Source: Trachythela sp. YZ-2020 (lineage: Eukaryota; Cnidaria; Anthozoa; Malacalcyonacea; Clavulariidae). From it: 64,000 nucleotides of DNA. Below, piece by piece: positions 54,288 to 64,000 of this stretch (position 1 is the stretch's first letter; every line of letters begins with the position of its first letter). The position numbers were made by a program, and so were the translations under genes. The stretch covers positions 1,612,001-1,676,000 of the forward strand of contig JADLSH010000164.1 of assembly GCA_016169945.1 (NCBI GenBank), given 5' to 3'. The notes under the pieces were generated by a model. The model ran no database searches and was not told where the DNA came from. It saw only the letters and a program-made list of their open reading frames with translations.

Positions 54288-55443
54288 TTATGTAGTTAGC
54301 AGAAATCTCAAACATTGCTCCAGACATGTGAAACATGCGATCCATTGCATTCTACATAGTACTTTTGCCAATTGGAGATAGTACAGTGCCGTGTGTCATC
54401 TGGCCCATCCGACATGATCCATGATTTCCGATAACTCAGCGCCTGTCAATGCAAGTGTTATAGCACATCCTGCTCGAAACCCATGAAGGGTAGCGTTTCT
54501 GTAAGATAGACTTTAAGGTGCGCATCTGCTGCCAAAGATGTAAATGGAGCATTTACGACACTTCCTTTAGAATTTGTTGGCCGAAACAAATATCCTGTCG
54601 TCAAGTCAACCTTCAATTGGTGAGCCTTGGCAATAGAATCTTCAACCCTTTAACTGGACAAATAATTTACTGTGGATTGCGTCGAATACCAAAAACATTA
54701 CTATGACCATCTCGCAATGTTTTCCCTCACACATGGTTGAAGAGACTGTGCACAAGCGCACCTGTTGGGCAAAAAAACGCAACACGGGACCAACCAACAT
54801 AAGCGGTGGAAAAACATACGGAACTTCAAGAAAGGGATAAACCAATGACAGATCCTGAGCGAAAAGGTTGACTCCCTGTGAACCTGGTGAAGGGTATGGA
54901 GTAAAATGTGGTAGAGGACGACCCTGGAGGTCTGGCATAGCATTGGAGTCGAGGAACATTAAGTCACAAATATGACCCAATTTCCCACCAAATTCTCGTT
55001 GAACTGTAGCCAGGATTCTCAATTGTCGGAATATATAGAAGATGAAGCGCAATATTTCGCTGCAACGTCGTGAAGAACAGATCCTTCATTGCATCGTTCA
55101 ATGACTTACTACAACCTCCTTGGTTTTGCCAAGCATGGACTACCGCTTGGTTATCAACGCTCACATCGACCCGTGCGTTGCAGAGACAAGGAGTGAAGGA
55201 AAATAACACCTTGTTGAGGGCGACCGCTTCCTTTGTAGCGATGTCACATGTCTGTTCATCTGTCATCCAGTAATCGGAAGTGTGAAGGTCAGGAGACGAC
55301 AACAACACACCACCCCAACCAGAACCGGAAGCATCAGATGCTAGTTTAAGAGAGAGATGCTTCTCTTCACGCCAAGGGAGAGGGTCATCCCAGGCCTCTA
55401 AAAACAGCCAATGACGAATTTCCATCTCAAGTGCCTGGTACAT
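54288..55443 (-). pseudogene. DIRS-D recombinase, linker and RNase H, unit 2
   Basis: Duplicate of 46,192-47,347: recombinase C-terminus at about 54,288-54,516, linker frame 54,642-55,052, RNase H frame 54,964-55,443. Confidence 0.75.
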
Positions 55444-56119
55444 ACTAATCGGTTTTCCTGTTCGTAATAGCCTAATGCATCTCCAGTGTTTAGTAGGGCA
55501 GCTGGAACACTAATTGAGAGAGAAATACACTCCCCTGCCAGTCGCTGCAATGATTTTGTTTGAATTCTGGTCAACGATAAAAGACTTCGAACCAATGCTA
55601 ACAGTTTCTCCTTTTTCTTGGGCAAAAGAAGAAACACCTGCCTGAGTGAATCGGAAAGGAACCCAAGTAAGGGACTACCTGCCGTGGAATAAGGATGGAC
55701 TTCTTTAAGTTGAGGAAATAGCCAAGTAGTATGAGATAGTAGGTGACCACAAATATAGCTGCCTTCACAGCTTCATAATTACGTGCTTCGGATTTGAGAA
55801 GTGACTGATATACAGCTTTATTCAAGGCAATCTGCAATTGACCATTATGACAGTCGTCGATGTAAAGGGAGCATGGAATGCCAACTGAACGAAAATAGTC
55901 AGACGCCATGAGCCCAGTGGTATGATAAACGTAGGGAGAAATTTTCCACCCGAATGGCAAGGTGTTATAAACGAAATACCAACCTCCCCATTGAATACCA
56001 AAAAATGTCCGGCTCACTTTGGTTAAAAGAAGATGATCGTAGCCTGACTTATCATCCAATATAGTTTGAAATGAACTAGGAGTAACATAACGAGGCAAAA
56101 AGGGAAAAAAGGGTGTCAA
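55398..56119 (-). pseudogene. DIRS-D reverse transcriptase and connection, unit 2
   Basis: Same RT as unit 1, with YIDD kept. One extra A in an A-run near 56,100 (CGAGGCAAAAAGGG versus CGAGGCAAAAGGG) shifts the frame upstream, so the open frame starts later (56,119). The connection region KSLQRLAGECISLSISVPAA is open here (55,398-55,637), but in unit 1 a two-base difference (GAAACACTCC versus GAAATACACTCC) breaks it. Confidence 0.8.
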
Positions 56120-56419
56120 GGGAAAAAGGCATGTCTACCATCCAGAGATTTAAGAAGCGGGCATCATGACAAAGTCTTGGCTTCGATGGTTCAACGGTTA
56201 AAGATAATATCAAGTGAGGTGGGTCAACCTGACCAACTTTACCGAGTAAAGAGACAGCACCAGTTGTTAAACAGTCTAATATGGTTTTGCGAACAAAATC
56301 AGCAAACTGTGTTTACACGAAAAATTGTTTTGAAAATACGCCGAGGGTGGGCGATCAGAATGATAGGATTTTCCTTTGAAAACACCATTAAACGGGCGAA
56401 AATATTCAAAAACGGAAAC

Positions 56420-56671
56420 CTACTGCGGAACCCACTTCAAGACCTCGGCCTGTCGTGGAGAAGGAGTATTGCCCGCCATCGCCTGCCACTGATCAGCGTG
56501 ATTGTGCAGCTCCCTGCAGAAAAATGGATCGCGAAACCGTAACTCTGACAAGTCCGTCAATTGTCGACCATCAAGAACCCGGGCAACTGAATCTGCCTTG
56601 ATCTGCGAGGCTGTCGCCTCCTCGCTAGGCTGTATTAAGTCTCCAGTCAACCCATTTCTGGGATAGTTCAT
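56420..56671 (-). pseudogene. DIRS-D pre-RT segment, unit 2
   Basis: Identical to 48,321-48,572. Confidence 0.6.
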
Positions 56672-56985
56672 AATATTTTTGTCAAAATCGGCGTTATATT
56701 CCCATTGGATATCTGAATAAAATATATTGACATAATGAAATTAACAACAGACAGAATCGCCAAATATTCTCATGGTATCATTAATGGGGGACCCATTTAG
56801 CCAGCGAGAAGACGACAGCCATGACAGAGCAATTTGCTCTGGGAGTGTGTTTAGTTACTCTTTTTCACAGCTGCCCCCCTCTCACCGAACTAAAGTGTCC
56901 TTAAAAGGGCTAGAAGTACATCGGGCCACAAAAGGTAAGCAGAACTCAAGCATATATAAGTATCGCAGAAAACGTAGACCAAGAT

Positions 56986-57510
56986 TCAAAATAAGTCACA
57001 TTGACAGAAATAGTTAAGTACGCAAATATCACACATCAACACTAAATTACGAAAATAAGTCAATAAATAGAGAATGGCTGAGTAGCTCCATCCAATCTTC
57101 GTTGCGGACAACAGGCTTGAAAATGACCGAAACGATTGCAGTAAAAACAACGCAAATTCCGATACATAGGCATTTCGTCTAGATGAAGACGCAGTATCCT
57201 TCACAGCACATTGGTGTTTCTTTTCTAATTTAGAAATAATATCAAGAATTTTCCCCTGATTCTTATCCCCAAGCAATGGAAGGAGAAAGTTCCGAAATCG
57301 TTCATCAGTTTCATCCATTTTCACACAGAGAGTTTCAAATGTTAGTATGTAATAGCCAGCCTTCTTGTGATGTGTATCATGTGCTGTATTCTTGAGCGAC
57401 TCAACGAGGGCCAATGCGTCATAACGATTAAATTCTGGGACTGGCCGTGTCGTTAATTGTTGGATCCGAGAAAGTAGTTGATCTACCGAAGATGCATTCA
57501 GCATGTTCAC
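56986..57510 (-). pseudogene. DIRS-D Gag, N-terminal part complete
   Basis: A 174-residue frame starts MNMLNASSVDQLLSRIQQL, continues FNRYDALALVESLKNTA, YYILTFETLCVKMDETDERF, and LLGDKNQGKILDIISKLEKK. After RRNAYVSEF-type residues the frame leaves the coding register; the true continuation, PMYRNLRCFYCNRFGHFQAC, is in a neighbouring frame and is a CCHC zinc knuckle (Cys-x2-Cys-x4-His-x4-Cys). The first ATG is a plausible Gag start. Sequence beyond 57,306 is not in unit 1. Confidence 0.7.
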
Positions 57511-57724
57511 TGTATTATTCAGATCATCATACTTTTTCTGCAGAGCCTACAGTCCAAATATAATAAACCCATCACACACTCATTCACACAGGGAATTCTC
57601 TTGAAGCACAAGAAGTTTGTACATGTACACCATTCTGAGGTATATTGTAACACTGAATACACCCTGCCTACTTCCCTCCAGAAACGTAGGTGAGCCCATT
57701 CACGATATACAAAATAATAATAAG

Positions 57725-58140
57725 TGAACCAAAGGGGTTATATACACTTATCTGAGATGAAGCAAAACCTGTATCTTAGGCAAACCAAAGCATCTATACA
57801 CTTATCATAGGTGAACCAAAGCACCGATACACCAATCTTAGGTGAACCAAAGCACCTAAACACTTATCTTAGGTGAACCAAAGCACCTATACACTTTCCG
57901 GAGGTGAACCAAAGCACCTATATACACTTATCTTAGGTGAACCAAAGCACCTATACACTCGTTTTAGGTGAACCAAAGCATCTATACACTTATCGTAGGT
58001 GAACCAAAGCACCTATACACTTATCGTAGGTGAACCAAAGCACCTATACACTCATTGTAGGTGAACCAAAGCACCTATACACTTATCATGGTGAACTAAA
58101 ATATCTATATACTTATCGTATGTGAGCTAAAGTACCTATG
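57725..58140. repeat. 31 bp minisatellite
   Basis: About thirteen copies of CACTTATCNTAGGTGAACCAAAGCACCTATA with modest variation run through this interval. No coding content. Confidence 0.9.
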
Positions 58141-58548
58141 CACCTAGCTAAACGCGTGCCTTAAATGAACCAAAGCAGCTACTATAGTATAGACGCACAG
58201 AACCAGCCCTATTAGGTAAAAATTCGAACTTTTAAAGCGTAGATAGCGATGGAAGTAATTCGGCATTTCAAGTGGCACGTTACTGCGTAATGCACTTAAC
58301 ACTGGATCAGAAATGCCAAGGGAAATGCACACTCTACAGTATCGACTTGCTAAGCAATTTATAATAAACCAAGATATTTTAGCTATACAATGTACATACA
58401 GTGTCTATACAATGTCTAACATAACCCTCCTTGAACCCAACTAACTGTTTAAACGGGTATAGTTAGTTATTTGATCAGTGAGCTGTACAATCCAGCAAAA
58501 AGATCCAACTATAGTTGATATTAAACTATATGCCAGAATATGTCCAAA
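58141..58548. other. No gene recognised
   Basis: Unique AT-rich DNA with the phrase CAATGTCTA / CAGTGTCTA repeated near 58,390-58,415. Confidence 0.4.
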
Positions 58549-58790
58549 TGATGACAATCAAAGAATTTGTCCAAATTCACATGGGTGTGGTCATTTCACT
58601 GTGAATAATTACCATATTATACTGCGGATGTGAAAATGTACCATTGTTACTATAAATACAGTAAAAATGACAGTTCTCTATGATGATAATCAAAGAATAT
58701 ATGCCATATTTACATGGGTGTGGTCATTCCACCATGAATAATGACCATATTATACTGTGTGTGTGTGTGTGAAAATGTACCATTATTAAT
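58549..58790. repeat. Tandem duplication of ~131 bp with (GT)n
   Basis: Two units (58,549 and 58,681) share ATCAAAGAAT, ACATGGGTGTGGTCATT and CCATATTATACTG..GAAAATGTACCATT. The second contains a short (GT)n expansion (58,755-58,771). Confidence 0.8.
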
Positions 58791-59171
58791 CAAGCTGAAG
58801 TGACATCGAAAAGTGAGTGACAGTTTGGACTCCTGCAGGTTGTGTTCAACAAGCAGGATAGCTCTTTGTGAGAGAAAGCATTCTGCAGTGTATTTTGCAC
58901 AACCCACTAGAGAAATCAAGCTCACGTAACATTGAAAAGTGAAAGTTTGGACTCCTGAAGGTCGTGTTAAACAAGCAGGATAACTCTTCGTGAGAACAAG
59001 CTTTCTGCACTTTATTTTGCACGACCTGCAAGATAAATCAAGCTGAAATGATATCGAAAAGTGAATGACAGTTTGGACTCTTGCAGGTTGTGTTAAACAA
59101 GCAGGATAGGTCGTTGTGAGAACAAGCATTCAGCAGTTTATTTTGCACGACCTGCTAGAGGAAATCAAGCT
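58791..59171. repeat. ~125 bp satellite, three monomers before LINE
   Basis: Monomers begin at AAGCT 58,792, 58,918 and 59,040 (periods 126, 122 and 127 bp), each with CAGTTTGGACTCCTG, AACAAGCAGGATA and TATTTTGCACGACC. The array resumes after the LINE at 61,256. Confidence 0.9.
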
Positions 59172-61255
59172 ATGTATAATCCCCCATGGGTAAGTAGGGA
59201 ATTGGTCAAGTTGTGTAGAAAAAAGAAAACAGCTTTTAAAAGAGTGAAAAAGTCAGGGAAATCTCGCGACTGGAATTATTACAAAAAACTTAAGGTATTG
59301 GTTAAAAGGAATTGTAATTCAGCGTGGCGAAAGTATATAACTGATTTATCAGAGGAAATAACACAGAATAACAGCAAGCCGTTTTGGCAGTATGTAAACT
59401 CAAAACGTAAAGGAACTAATGACCTTGTTTTATTAAAACTGGGGGAAAATTAGATCACCGATGATATGGATATCGCAGAATCTTTGAATACATATTTCTC
59501 TTCTGTTTTTACAGAAGAAAACCTTCAAGATTTTCCAACAATGGACTGTGTTGTGCACGATGAGTTGAGCAATATTGACTGTACAGATGATGAAATCGAA
59601 AGCTATTTAAAAAATTTGGAAGTTAATAAGTCTCCGGGGCCGGATACAATTTCACCTCGGATTCTAAAGGAATGCGCCTCCCAGTTAGCGCCATCTCTAA
59701 CCAGATTGTTCAATTGGTCCTTTTTCTCTGGTACACTTCCGCATGATTGGAAATTAGCCAATATAGCCCCAATACACAAGAAAGGTTCAAAACATAAACG
59801 AGAAAATTATAGACAAATATCACTCACATCCATTATCGTGAAAATAGGGGAGAGAATTGTTCGAGCAAGATGTATGAAATTTTGGAGCGCCCATCGAGTA
59901 TTTAATCCAAACCAATTCGGTTATCTTAGTCAAAAATCTACCGTGTCTCAATTGCTGTTGAGCTACAACAACTGGGCTAAAGCAAGAAATGAAGGTAATA
60001 CTACAGATGTAGTATTTCTTGACTTTGCTAAAGCGTTCGATAGCGTCCCTCATGAACGTCTCCTATATAAACTGGAACAGTATGGTATTGCGGGGTCGCT
60101 ATTAACATGGTTTAGAAATTTCCTGGTAGGTCGTCAACAGAGGGTAGTGGTCCGAGGTTCATGTTCATCATGGTCTAGTGTTAAATCAGGGGTTCTGCAA
60201 GGTACAATTTTGGGACCTATCCTCTTCTTAATTTATATAAATGACCTGCCGGATGACATTACCAGTGAAATAAAGTTATTTGCTGATGACACTAAAGTTT
60301 ATCGGGTACTCAAAGATACAGATGGCGATGAGCTTCAATTGGATTTGGATAAAATGAGCAACTGGACGAATACTTGGCAATTACGCTTTAATCCTAATAA
60401 GTGCGAGGTTATGAGAATTACGCATCGTCAAGATTTTTCAACTCCTGTGTATTATTTATCTACAAAGAAACTCAAGGTGGTTAATAAATTTAAAGATTTG
60501 GGTATCATTATATCAAATCATTTAACCTGGAGTGATCAAGTCAACTCTCTAGTTAATAAAGCCAATCGTGTGTTAGGAATCATTAAGCGGACGGTAGGAA
60601 CTTCAAATATGAACGTTTTCATGCTTTTATATAAGACTCTGGTAAGACCTATATTGGAGTATGCTGTGCCTATGTGGTCACCTTATTTGGTGAAAGATGT
60701 AAAGGCCTTGGAAAGTGTACAAAGAAGAGCCTCAAGGATGGCGTTAAATCAAAAACGTGGAGAAATGCCCTATGACAGTCGATGTGAAATTCTAAAACTA
60801 GATACACTGCAAAAGCGTAGGGAATATTTTTCACTAATAGAGTGTTATAAGACGGTGTTCAGACTTAATGGTATTTCATTTGATGAAGTTTTTGAATTTA
60901 GACATATTCGAAAAACTCGATGTAATCATAAATATACATTATACTCAAAACTATCTAGAGTAAATTGCTTTCAACATTCTTTTTTTGTTAGAATTATAAA
61001 TTTGTAGAATGGTTTATCAGCGCCTGTTGTGGAGGCTGATAGGCTTTCACTTTTCAAAAGTAGATTGAAAGAGCATATGGACATGTACTCTTAGGAACTG
61101 ATGATTGATGAATATTTTTTAACATAGATTTAGTGTAGGCAAGGGGAACTACTCGAATAGGGTTAACCTCATGGTTCTCCTGCAAGAACATTGGTATTAC
61201 AATAAGTTGTATCTCTGTATCATGAATAAATTATTATTGTATTGTATTGTATTGT
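59172..61255 (+). mobile_element. CR1/jockey-like LINE, 5' truncated, inserted in satellite
   Basis: The single reading frame from 59,175 to 61,095 is broken only by two TAG codons (59,451-59,453 and 61,005-61,007). It encodes a pre-RT region (NPPWVSRELVKLCRKKKTAF..), then the RT: NKSPGPDTISPRILKE, DWKLANIAPIHKKG, VVFLDFAKAFDSVPHERL (catalytic Asp), SGVLQGTILGPILFLIYIND, KLFADDTKVY (catalytic DD), then LGIIISNHLTW, RPILEYAVPMWSPYL and LWNGLSAPVV-type end with the TAG in place of Trp. The 3' end is an (ATTGT)n tail. AAGCT is duplicated on both sides (59,167-59,171 and 61,256-61,260). The endonuclease is missing. Confidence 0.9.
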
Positions 61256-61330
61256 AAGCTGAAGCAACATCGAAAAATGAAAGAGAGTTTGTACTCCTGA
61301 AGGTCGTTTTAAACAACCCAAAGACTCATT
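61256..61330. repeat. Satellite monomer continued after LINE
   Basis: AAGCTGAAGCAACATCGAAAAATGAAAG and GTACTCCTGAAGGTCG continue the monomer interrupted at 59,171. Confidence 0.85.
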
Positions 61331-62690
61331 ATAGCCTATGTTTTCATCCTGCAGACATATACACGAGACCCGCTAGGAGATACTAAATGCACTAGGGGCA
61401 AAAACCCCAATAGAGCCCTTGCCCTCAGGGTAGCAACCTCCTGATATTATCTGAACCAAGGGATGATAATCCCCTTGGACAGTTCTTATGATTCAACTGA
61501 TTATATTTCCATTAAATAACCCGAGTCTATGGGCTGAAGTTGGCCACTTGGAACTTCAACCCGAAACCAAAATATTTATTGAACATAAATCAGTTTAGAT
61601 ATTTACATAACGATCATTCACACCAAACAAACTGTTTGGATATTTATTTAGTCTGTCAGATAAGTTCCTCCAAATGATTCTTTCTTGCTAAACTTGGGAT
61701 GTATATTAGGTTGAAACATTCATCAAGGTGTTGTGCTTAATGTTGTGGTTTGCTTTGCATATTCATCGTTGAAATATGATTTTTCAGTGCCCTCTCCATG
61801 AGCTGGGAGAGTCATTTCATTGGTTGCACAAATTACTTTCAATTTGCACATGCAAATTGAACTTTGATCCAATTGATTGAATAAATATTATCTTTCTATT
61901 TAGGGTGGTTGTTGGCAAGTTACTACATGTCGATTCTATAATGTTAGATGCATGGAAGAATAAGCATGTGGAATACACATAAAAATATATGCCTGATAAT
62001 AAACCTGTTACATTCTTCAAACTTTCTTGTTTGTCAAGTAAGTGGCAAATTGAAATAAATTTGAGTACTACAAATATTAAATTTTATTCATTAACCATCT
62101 TGCTTAGAACAAGACATAAATGTTCGTTATGGCAGTTTTAAAATAGCCCGATTTTGGAACAATGATCTTTAAATGATATATCTCTTTTGGACACAATGGT
62201 TTTCGATACTTGTTCATTGTGTACTATAGGGATTATGATAATTTTTATGCGGACATTACAGGGTCTTAAAATCCATGCTTGGTATAAACTGTATATATTT
62301 TGATAACTGATATGTGCCTCTAGAGCTCTCCCCAACTGACTCTCATTGATTATATTCAATCATATTTATTAAACAAATCAAATGCCCTTGTGGCTTTCTT
62401 TGAGGTTGATCCTGTTTCCTTGATGCTCATTTGAATGGGTTTTTTTTCCAAACCTATCAGCTACCTTACAAATAGATAAATTAGTGATGCATGTTAACAT
62501 AGCCATGTCGACTGGGGAGTGGGGGCATATAATACTCCCCATTGAAAAGTTGCAAAGAAGACCCATGCAATCCATCCACAGGGCTTCTAATTTGAAAAAG
62601 AGCTCATAACGTGAAGAGCCTAATGCTTGAAGAAGGTACTTACTTGATAAAGAGCCCCTAACCATCAACAGGGCTTCATCTTGATAAAGG
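61331..62690. other. No gene recognised
   Basis: Only short frames occur on both strands. I saw no motif, repeat or RNA signal. Confidence 0.45.
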
Positions 62691-62775
62691 CCACTAACTT
62701 GAAGAAGGGCCCCTAACTTGAAGAAGGGCACATAACTTGAAGAAGGGCTCCTAACATGAAGAAGGACATACAACA
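62691..62775. repeat. 19 bp minisatellite
   Basis: AACTTGAAGAAGGGCNCNT is repeated four times (about 62,696-62,770), with further diverged units to the left. Confidence 0.8.
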
Positions 62776-62925
62776 GCCCACAATTTAATATGCTTCCTGT
62801 TCAATTGTTGGTCAAATTGGAGTCACATCCTGTCAGGTTGGGGTCAGAAGGAAATAACCCCCTTTGCCCTTCTCTCTTGGCATCCCATTCAGACTATGCT
62901 ACATTTATACATCTAGATTTTGTTG

Positions 62926-63209
62926 GGTACTGCTATGTTAAGTGTACTGCTATGTTAAGTGTACTGCTATGTTAAGTGTACTGCTATGTCAAGTTGTGGG
63001 TAAATATCTAGATTTTGTTGGCATCTCACTCCCTTGGATAATAATTGAAGGGTTTTGTTGATGGAAAATTTTTGAGTATAAATTATATCCATTTATTAGA
63101 CCTAAACCGGAACAGCTGCGAAAAATGCAACTATAGGTCCCTGGCAGGAATCGAACCTGCGGCCCTGAAATTCTGGTGCAGCGCTCTAACCAACTGAGCT
63201 ACAGAGTCC
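62926..63209 (-). repeat. tRNA-derived SINE, most complete copy, with amplified 17 bp tail
   Basis: On the minus strand a 74 bp tRNA-like head (63,136-63,209) with A and B boxes is followed by the family tail (TTGCATTTTTCGCAGCTGTTCC.., GAGTGAGATGCC, ACCCACAACTTGACATAGCAGTAC). The last 17 bp word, ACTTAACATAGCAGTAC, is repeated about four times (62,926-62,995), while the copy at 1,312-1,490 has it once. The anticodon arm is unlike a working tRNA. Confidence 0.8.
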
Positions 63210-64000
63210 AGCTCTAACCACAAGTTCATGTATACAGCTATTTCAATTAAGGTTGTCCCCGAGCAAAGCGGAAAAGTCGAATACAAGGGCGAAAGGCTTG
63301 CTGGGAATCGCTAAAATATTAATGGGCCAAGAATTTGACAAACTTCAGTGGTTTCCTAAGAAATTAGCAATAATATTTCAAAGTAGAAACGTATTATATA
63401 TTTTGTGGGCTGTTCTTTGTGGGTAATTCCTTTGAGACGTTTTTATGCATCAGTGGCTCAGAGCTGTGAATTAATCAAGGTGGCATTTATGGCTGACATA
63501 CAATTTTGTGATGGAACAAGTTCGAGGCATGCCTCGTACCCAGGCTTTTTCCACTTGGGGAGAAAAAAACCTGGAGAACGCTGGTCACGTGCCTCCCAGA
63601 TTTTGGGAGGTAAATTGAAATTGTACTAATTAAGGGGTGGTTGAGGAGCTTGTTGTCTTCTGTGATATTGTTGCGTTTGGAACATAGCATCTTGGGCCGA
63701 TAAATTGAAAATTTGCAGCAAGACATTGCGACAAAACTTTTTTATATATGTTTTCATATTTATCATGACATCACTTGCTACAATATCATCGAGTGTTGAG
63801 TTACAGTTCAAGTTGTTGTATCAGAAGTTGGATCAGATCCAGATTTCAAAACAAAACAAGGCGTGTCAATTAAAGCAGGCGTCTGCGCTATAAACACTAT
63901 CAATAAAATATAGGACATATCTTCTATAAACTGATGATTGTTAACTTTTGAACCTTAGTCCTCATCCTGTCTGGTACTCTAAACTCAAACAAAATGGATA
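63210..64000. other. No gene recognised
   Basis: Short frames only. A T/C-rich stretch and CTCCCAGATTTTGGGAGG (63,593-63,610, a perfect small palindrome) were noted. No gene supported. Confidence 0.45.

Larger units (their letters stand above)
49207..57306. repeat. Tandem segmental duplication, unit 2 (8.10 kb)
   Basis: Second copy of 39,953-49,206 with one fewer internal 1.15 kb repeat. Its right end continues into unique Gag sequence (57,307-57,510), so unit 2's right side, not unit 1's, keeps the ancestral context of the retroelement. Unit 1's left side keeps the ancestral Penelope context. Confidence 0.9.

Noticed and set aside
58144..59129. Minus-strand ORFs across the satellite and minisatellite
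   Set aside because: They translate tandem monomers; the repeated residues reflect the DNA repeat only.
63136..63209. tRNA gene on the minus strand
   Set aside because: Same SINE head and tail as the other copies; the anticodon stem has mismatches.

Overview
This window looks like a piece of a repeat-rich invertebrate nuclear genome, most plausibly a cnidarian or a sponge; the sequence alone does not decide which. The reasons are the AT-rich intergenic DNA, tRNA-headed SINEs, and many animal transposon groups found together: several tyrosine-recombinase (DIRS/Ngaro-like) retrotransposons, Penelope-like elements, CR1/jockey-type LINEs, an IS3EU-like integrase transposon, a Polinton/Maverick relic, a Kolobok-like transposase exon and a hAT relic. 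There are no operons, no convincing single-copy housekeeping gene and no CRISPR. Nearly every coding trace belongs to a mobile element, and most are broken by frameshifts or stops.

Layout. 0-3 kb: a broken RecQ-like helicase on the minus strand, SINE pieces, and a hAT transposase relic. 3.3-6.1 kb: a 2.8 kb stretch bounded by ~160 bp inverted repeats and carrying one copy of a ~0.95 kb MITE. 6.5-9.0 kb: DIRS-like retroelement A (minus). 9.8 kb: an SGNH-esterase remnant. 11.7-12.7 kb: the 3' end of a Penelope-like element with GIY-YIG nuclease, a hairpin and a hammerhead ribozyme motif. 12.7-13.5 kb: a LINE 3' end. 14.2-17.9 kb: DIRS-like element B (plus), split by a long palindrome. 18.7-25.5 kb: an AT-rich Polinton-like relic (DNA polymerase B and a P-loop ATPase), probably interrupted by a 2.7 kb relic of a large gene family and by a tandem pair of SINEs. 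25.9-27.9 kb: a second, better preserved relative of that family, with motifs that recall FEN/XPG-type nucleases. 28.1-28.7 kb: a higher-order satellite. 29.36-35.06 kb: an IS3EU-like transposon with ~340 bp terminal inverted repeats. It was invaded by a LINE and by a 1,188 bp transposon that left a perfect 6 bp target duplication. 35.1-37.6 kb: Ngaro-like element C. 38.5-39.25 kb: an intact Kolobok-like exon.

39.95-57.31 kb is a recent tandem duplication: unit 1 is 39,953-49,206 and unit 2 is 49,207-57,306. Each unit holds a Penelope GIY-YIG fragment, an ankyrin-type gene broken by a MITE, a helicase relic and a DIRS-like element D. Inside each unit a ~1.15 kb segment (MITE plus adjacent exon) is itself tandemly repeated, three times in unit 1 and twice in unit 2. 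57.7-59.2 kb holds minisatellites and a ~125 bp satellite. A LINE is inserted in that satellite at 59,172-61,255 with a visible target-site duplication. The window ends in unremarkable AT-rich DNA and one more SINE.

The main biology is nested transposition: elements inside elements, with several exact insertion boundaries readable from the sequence. Many short open frames are antisense shadows or minisatellite artefacts and are left out. Some frameshifts, especially single-base homopolymer differences between the two duplicated units, could be assembly errors.
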